Shown here piece by piece: positions 5,753 to 8,555 of a stretch of DNA of 8,555 nt. The stretch is from Solirubrobacterales bacterium (GTDB taxonomy: Bacteria > Actinomycetota > Thermoleophilia > Solirubrobacterales > 70-9): contig JACDBR010000025.1 of the NCBI GenBank assembly GCA_013694825.1, positions 1 through 8,555 on the forward strand, given 5' to 3'. The notes under the pieces are model-generated. The model worked only from the letters and a program-made list of their open reading frames with translations. It was not told the DNA's origin and did no database searches. The stretch's first letter is position 1. Every line of letters starts with the position of its first letter. Both the position numbers and the translations under genes were made by a program.

Positions 5753-5781
5753 AAGCTAGTCGGCGCGGCTCACCCCGTCGA
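5753..5781 (-). promoter_or_regulatory. Promoter of the SnoaL-cupin operon (leaderless type)
   Basis: On the minus strand TCGACG (5781-5776; four of six to TTGACA), a 17-bp spacer, and TAGCTT (5758-5753; TAnnnT) precede the ATG at 5745 by 7 nt. Transcription is predicted to begin at or beside the start codon. It lies back to back with the LuxR promoter. Confidence 0.5.
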
Positions 5782-5796
5782 TCCCAGAAAGGTGGC

Positions 5797-5826
5797 ATTT
5801 CACGCCGGCTCGGAACGCCATACAGT
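5797..5826 (+). promoter_or_regulatory. Promoter of the LuxR-family gene (leaderless type)
   Basis: TACAGT (5821-5826) lies 7 nt before the ATG at 5834, and there is no Shine-Dalgarno. With an 18-bp spacer the -35 would be ATTTCA (5797-5802), matching TTGACA at three positions. The -35 regions of the two divergent promoters are about 15 bp apart, so a protein bound between them would touch both. Confidence 0.45.
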
Positions 5827-5833
5827 CGCCCGA

Positions 5834-6970
5834 ATGAGCTCGTACGCGAGAGAGCGCGCTCACGAGAGGATCAACGCGCTCGCGCGCCATGGCCTCGACC
5901 TCGTCACCTTCTGGCAGGAGGCGAGCGAGATCATCACGCCGGTGATCCCGCACTTCGGCGGAGCCTGCTGGTACACCCTGGACCCGGCATCGCTTCTGAT
6001 CACGAGCCACTACAACGAGTTGATGCCGGAGCTCCCGCCGGAGTGGCTGGCGCTCGAGTACTACGAGGACGATGTCAACAAGCTCGCCGACGTAGCGCGC
6101 TCACCGAGGGGGGCCTCGACGCTGCACGAAGTGACCGGAGGCGATCCGAGCTCGAGTCCGAGATGGCAGGCCAATATGGAGCTCGGCGGCGACCAGGAGC
6201 TGATCGCCGGTCTGCGTACGCTGTCGGGCGATATCTGGGGTGGCCTCGGCCTCTACCGCGAGCCGGGGAGCCCGCTGTTCGGGGCCGAGGAGATCGAGTT
6301 CATACGCGGCGCCGCACCGACCCTCGGCGAGGGCGCGCGGCGCGCCCTGCTCTTCGGCGAGGCGAGCGATCCCGAAGGACCCGAGGCGCCGGGTTTGCTG
6401 ATCCTGTCGTCTGACTGGGAGCTCGAGACGGCAACTCCCGGTGTCGAGCGCTGGATCTCCGATCTGCCCGACGGCGACTGGGATACCGGACGCCTGCCGT
6501 CCGCCGTGCTCAGCGTCGCCGGTCAGGCGCTGCGCTCGGCGGAAAGTCCGGGAGCCCCCGGGGAGGTCGCCGTCGCCCGAGTGCTTTCGAGCTCGGGCAT
6601 GTGGGTTGTGCTGCACGGCGCGACCCTCGTCAGCGCGGGTGTGCGGCGCGTCGCCGTCATCGTCGAGCCCGCCCACCCCGCCCGCATCGCGCCGCTGCTG
6701 ATGGCCGCGTACGGCCTGACCGAGCGCGAGCAGGACGTGACACGCCTGGTGCTCCAGGGCGAGTCCACCACAAGCATCGCCCAGAGGCTCGTGATCTCAG
6801 CGCACACCGTGCAGCAGCATCTCAAGAGCATCTTTGAGAAGACCGGCGTTCGCAGCCGCCGGGACCTGGTGGGGACGATCTTCTTCTCCCACTACGAGCC
6901 CCGAGTCCGCGACAACGAAGCTCGCGCCGTGGCGGCGAAGCCGCTGCGCGGAAAGCCCCTCAGCGGCTGA
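5834..6970 (+). CDS. LuxR-family transcriptional regulator with GAF-like N-terminal region
   Basis: The 378-residue product ends in a clear LuxR/NarL helix-turn-helix: YGLTEREQDVTRLVLQG (293-309), the turn STTSIAQRLVIS (311-322) and the recognition helix HTVQQHLKSIFEKTGV (324-339), followed by RSRRDLVG. Residues 20-170 look like a GAF-type sensory domain (HFGGACWYTLD; later GGLGLYREPGSPLFGAEEIEFIRGAAPTLGEGAR). There is no receiver domain, so it is not a response regulator. The middle (185-285) may be a second alpha/beta sensory region. ATG 5834 is chosen because the in-frame extension back to 5552 runs antisense through the SnoaL-like gene, and a -10 hexamer sits 7 nt before 5834. A basic tail (Arg/Lys, 357-378) follows the HTH. 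The divergent SnoaL-cupin operon is the obvious candidate target; the ligand is unknown. Confidence 0.9.
   Translation: MSSYARERAHERINALARHGLDLVTFWQEASEIITPVIPHFGGACWYTLDPASLLITSHYNELMPELPPEWLALEYYEDDVNKLADVARSPRGASTLHEVTGGDPSSSPRWQANMELGGDQELIAGLRTLSGDIWGGLGLYREPGSPLFGAEEIEFIRGAAPTLGEGARRALLFGEASDPEGPEAPGLLILSSDWELETATPGVERWISDLPDGDWDTGRLPSAVLSVAGQALRSAESPGAPGEVAVARVLSSSGMWVVLHGATLVSAGVRRVAVIVEPAHPARIAPLLMAAYGLTEREQDVTRLVLQGESTTSIAQRLVISAHTVQQHLKSIFEKTGVRSRRDLVGTIFFSHYEPRVRDNEARAVAAKPLRGKPLSG
6939..6968 (+). terminator. Hairpin spanning the LuxR-family stop codon
   Basis: AGCCGCTG (6939-6946) and CAGCGGCT (6961-6968) are perfect reverse complements with a 14-nt loop. The stem ends on the first base of the TGA. 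No T-run follows. It could contribute to termination or mRNA 3' stability, but lying within the coding end makes this uncertain. The 70-bp gap up to 7040 otherwise holds only the 10-bp palindrome CGGCGCGCCG (7018-7027). Confidence 0.35.
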
Positions 6971-7040
6971 GCCCGTGGACTCGATCGACGCCAGCGCGGA
7001 GGCTGAACTGAGGCCGCCGGCGCGCCGACCAGCTGGACGC

Positions 7041-7519
7041 TCAGTCGACTAGAGCCTCGGAGGCGGCTGTGAGACGGAGCTCCTCGAGGCGTATGCGCTG
7101 CGACGAGGCGCGCTCGATCAGGGCCGCGATGTCGAAGCCGGCGAGGCGGGAGTCGTCTCCGATGGCGTGGTCGAGCGCCCGCCAGAGGGAAAGCTTCCCC
7201 TCGACTCCCAGCACCAGTCCCTCGATCTCCACCAGGCGACTCAGCGGCGAATACTTCAGCAGCTCCCCGTTGAGCTTTAGCCGCCCGGCCTTCTCGCCGG
7301 CCCAGGCCAACGCGGACTTGAGACGGTCGCGGTCGACGCCGAGACGATCCATCAGGCCCTGCAGCGATTGGCGGTCCTCGGCGATCTCGGCCGCAAGCTC
7401 CCGCAGCGCAGGCCCGGACGCGTGCTTCTCATTGCTCGCGGCCGCCGCGAGGCGAGATCGACACCGACCATCGCACCCGCGAGGTGGTCGTTGAGATAGA
7501 TCGGCAGGTACTTGGTCAT
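7041..7519 (-). pseudogene. Frameshifted small helical protein gene (about 159 aa if intact)
   Basis: Translation from ATG 7519 gives MTKYLPIYLNDHLAGAMVG and continues to LASRR, then degenerates into an Arg/Pro-rich run ending at a TGA at 7352-7354. In the other frame, sense sequence begins AASNEKHASGPALRELAAEIAE, covers the region upstream of the internal ATG at 7352 and runs to the stop at 7041. The two halves join if one base, most simply a G, is added within 7440-7449. The 479-bp span then becomes 480, exactly 160 codons. The rejoined protein is all-helical and charged, about the size of proteins I recall from Solirubrobacterales with no known role; a ferritin-like bundle is possible but unproven. 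It starts 20 nt after the DUF4389 gene, so both are likely one operon. The break may be a real mutation, a sequencing error or, less likely, programmed frameshifting. Confidence 0.8.
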
Positions 7520-7539
7520 GCGGCCCCGACAGCTCTCAG

Positions 7540-8199
7540 CTAGCCGAGCCGGAAGGGCGGGTAGCGGTCGGTGACGAGGGCGAAGGCATAGCCGACGACT
7601 CGGTTGTGCCAGCGCATTACCCCCTCGACGTAGTCGAACAGCCCGCGTGGGTAGCGGCCGGTGAAGAGGATCGCAAACCAGGCGGCGATCACGGCCAATA
7701 TGGCTCCAAGGTAGAGGAAGGCGAGCACGATGTAGTGCGGGATCGCGAGGAACCACTTGACGAGAGGCATCCCCCGGCCCAGGTCGCGCTCGACGTGGGG
7801 GTACGGATAGCTCAGATGGACCGACTGCGCGTCGGTCGTGGAGGGGTAACGGTCGTCCATCAGCGCGAAATAGACCCCGATGCGATTGCTGAACCGCTGC
7901 AGGTTCAAGTTCCAGTCAAACCACCAGCGCGGGTACTTGCGGCGGAACAAGATCATCAGCAAGACGGGCAGGAAGAGCAGGCCGATCCCGCCTACCACCA
8001 CGGTCGTCGTCGCGGTCCCAGCCGTGTCGCCCGTCATCGAGAAGCCGGTGATCGCCGTCATCAGAATCGTTATCGGAATCACGGTGAAGATGCGGAAGAA
8101 CGTGGTCAGTCGGTTGAGCTGGCGGTCGGGGTAGTCGATCGCGAGGCTGACCGGGTACGCGGCTGACATAGGTTCACCGGGGTTGGCGCGCTCGTCCAT
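7540..8199 (-). CDS. DUF4389 membrane protein with two repeats
   Basis: The 219-residue product is an integral membrane protein. Hydrophobic segments lie at about 36-52, 67-85 and 148-180 (the last may be one long or two short helices). It contains two copies of the DUF4389 signature: YPRWWFDWNLNLQRFSNR with VYFALMDDRYP (89-119), and YPRGLFDYVEGVMRWHNR with GYAFALVTDRYP (183-214). The role of this family is unknown. The start at 8199 has no Shine-Dalgarno, but TAGGCT lies 6 nt upstream with a good -35, implying a leaderless mRNA. An alternative ATG at 8169, residue 11, has a weak GGTGA in front and would begin at MSAAYPVSL, close to the conserved part. It is transcribed ahead of the frameshifted gene and diverges from the NTF2-like gene at 8265. 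Confidence 0.88.
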   Translation of the reverse strand: MDERANPGEPMSAAYPVSLAIDYPDRQLNRLTTFFRIFTVIPITILMTAITGFSMTGDTAGTATTTVVVGGIGLLFLPVLLMILFRRKYPRWWFDWNLNLQRFSNRIGVYFALMDDRYPSTTDAQSVHLSYPYPHVERDLGRGMPLVKWFLAIPHYIVLAFLYLGAILAVIAAWFAILFTGRYPRGLFDYVEGVMRWHNRVVGYAFALVTDRYPPFRLG

Positions 8200-8205
8200 G
8201 CGACG

Positions 8206-8234
8206 AGCCTAGGGGAAGTCTGGCGAGCGGTCAG
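8206..8234 (-). promoter_or_regulatory. Promoter of the DUF4389 operon (leaderless type)
   Basis: On the minus strand CTGACC (8234-8229; four of six to TTGACA), a 17-bp spacer and TAGGCT (8211-8206; TAnnnT) end 6 nt before the ATG at 8199. This is one of the two best-formed promoters in the window and predicts initiation at the start codon. Confidence 0.55.
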
Positions 8235-8264
8235 GCCGGATCAAATCTAAGTCGAAGGGGAAAG

Positions 8265-8555
8265 ATGAGCGTAAGGACGGCACGCGAGGTTCTCGGAGAT
8301 CACCTCAGGATGCGCCGTGAGGGTGACCTCGAGCGCGACCTTGCCGAGAACTACCACCCCGAGGTCATCGTCCTGACCGCTCGGGAGGCCTTTCGCGGCC
8401 GCGACGGCGTGAGAAGGAGCGCCCACCGACTCTGGCGGGCGGTCGCGGAGGGCGGCAGCTACATCTATGACAGCGTGCTGGTCGAGGATCGGCTCGGGTT
8501 GCTCGAGTGGCGGGCGAGAACCGATGAGCTCCTGATCTCGACGGGCGTCGATGCC
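8265..8555 (+). CDS. NTF2-fold / SnoaL-like protein, C-terminus outside window
   Basis: An open frame of 97 codons runs from ATG 8265 to the window edge with no stop. It opens MSVRTAREVLGDHLRMRREGD, then RDLAENYHPEVIVLT, GRDGVRRSAHRLWRAV, SYIYDSVLVEDRLGLLEWRA: the helix, strand, helix and strand order of SnoaL-like NTF2-fold proteins, where the strands form a cone around a hydrophobic pocket. Such proteins act as small-molecule isomerases, cyclases or binders, and none can be chosen here. AAGGGG ends 4 nt before the ATG, giving an acceptable Shine-Dalgarno. It is divergent from the DUF4389 operon with 65 bp between the starts. It is not closely similar to the SnoaL-like gene at 5392. About 30-40 residues are probably missing at the window edge. 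Confidence 0.82.
   Translation, partial: MSVRTAREVLGDHLRMRREGDLERDLAENYHPEVIVLTAREAFRGRDGVRRSAHRLWRAVAEGGSYIYDSVLVEDRLGLLEWRARTDELLISTGVDA

Noticed and set aside
5552..5833. In-frame N-terminal extension of the LuxR-family gene by 94 residues
   Set aside because: It runs antisense through the SnoaL-like gene, has low-complexity Ser/Ala content and no promoter or ribosome site; ATG 5834 has a well-placed -10.
7520..7756. Long minus-strand frame ending at 7352 as a gene starting at 7756
   Set aside because: Its first part lies out of frame inside the DUF4389 gene and is Arg/Pro-rich; only the part from ATG 7519 resembles a protein, and that belongs to the frameshifted gene.
1..8555. CRISPR arrays, tRNA or rRNA genes, insertion sequences, phage or toxin-antitoxin genes
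   Set aside because: No regularly spaced repeats, cloverleaf sequences, transposase motifs or terminal repeats were found on either strand.

Overview
The window is high-GC bacterial chromosome with strong G/C bias at third codon positions, short intergenic gaps and genes on both strands. The protein types fit a high-GC actinobacterium, and the DUF4389 membrane protein plus the small helical protein beside it suggest the Thermoleophilia/Solirubrobacterales group. That placement is inference from family resemblance; no rRNA or marker gene is present. I see no tRNA, rRNA, CRISPR array, insertion sequence or phage gene.

Layout. (1) 1-72 is the C-terminal tail of a forward gene, followed by a strong hairpin (93-121). 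(2) 193-840 (minus) is a stand-alone HD-GYP protein, divergent from a forward cluster: a GNAT acetyltransferase (995-1555), a VOC/glyoxalase-fold protein (1564-1902) and an unknown helical protein that appears to start at a CUG codon (1980-2447). (3) An inverted repeat (2472-2520) separates these from a minus-strand lipoprotein (2535-2858). (4) From 2974 to 5745 the minus strand reads, in transcription order, SnoaL-like protein, cupin, class I methyltransferase, alpha/beta hydrolase. The first two overlap by ATGA. (5) A LuxR-family regulator (5834-6970) diverges from that group across 88 bp carrying two back-to-back promoter candidates. (6) A minus-strand pair follows: a DUF4389 membrane protein (7540-8199) and a downstream gene broken by a single-base frameshift (7041-7519). 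(7) A second NTF2/SnoaL-like gene starts at 8265 and runs off the window.

How the genes may work together. The SnoaL-cupin pair is almost certainly co-translated. The methyltransferase has its own promoter-like sequence and Shine-Dalgarno site, so it and the hydrolase may form a second unit. Together with the divergent LuxR protein they could be a small-molecule modification or detoxification module, but no substrate can be read from the sequence. The GNAT, VOC and helical proteins look like ordinary accessory enzymes.

The most informative observations are the CUG start with its Shine-Dalgarno site, the frameshifted gene whose two halves rejoin with one added base, and the recurrence of genes that lack a Shine-Dalgarno but carry a -10-like hexamer 5-7 nt before the start codon, which suggests frequent leaderless transcription. 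I did not find convincing evidence of a wholly new system.
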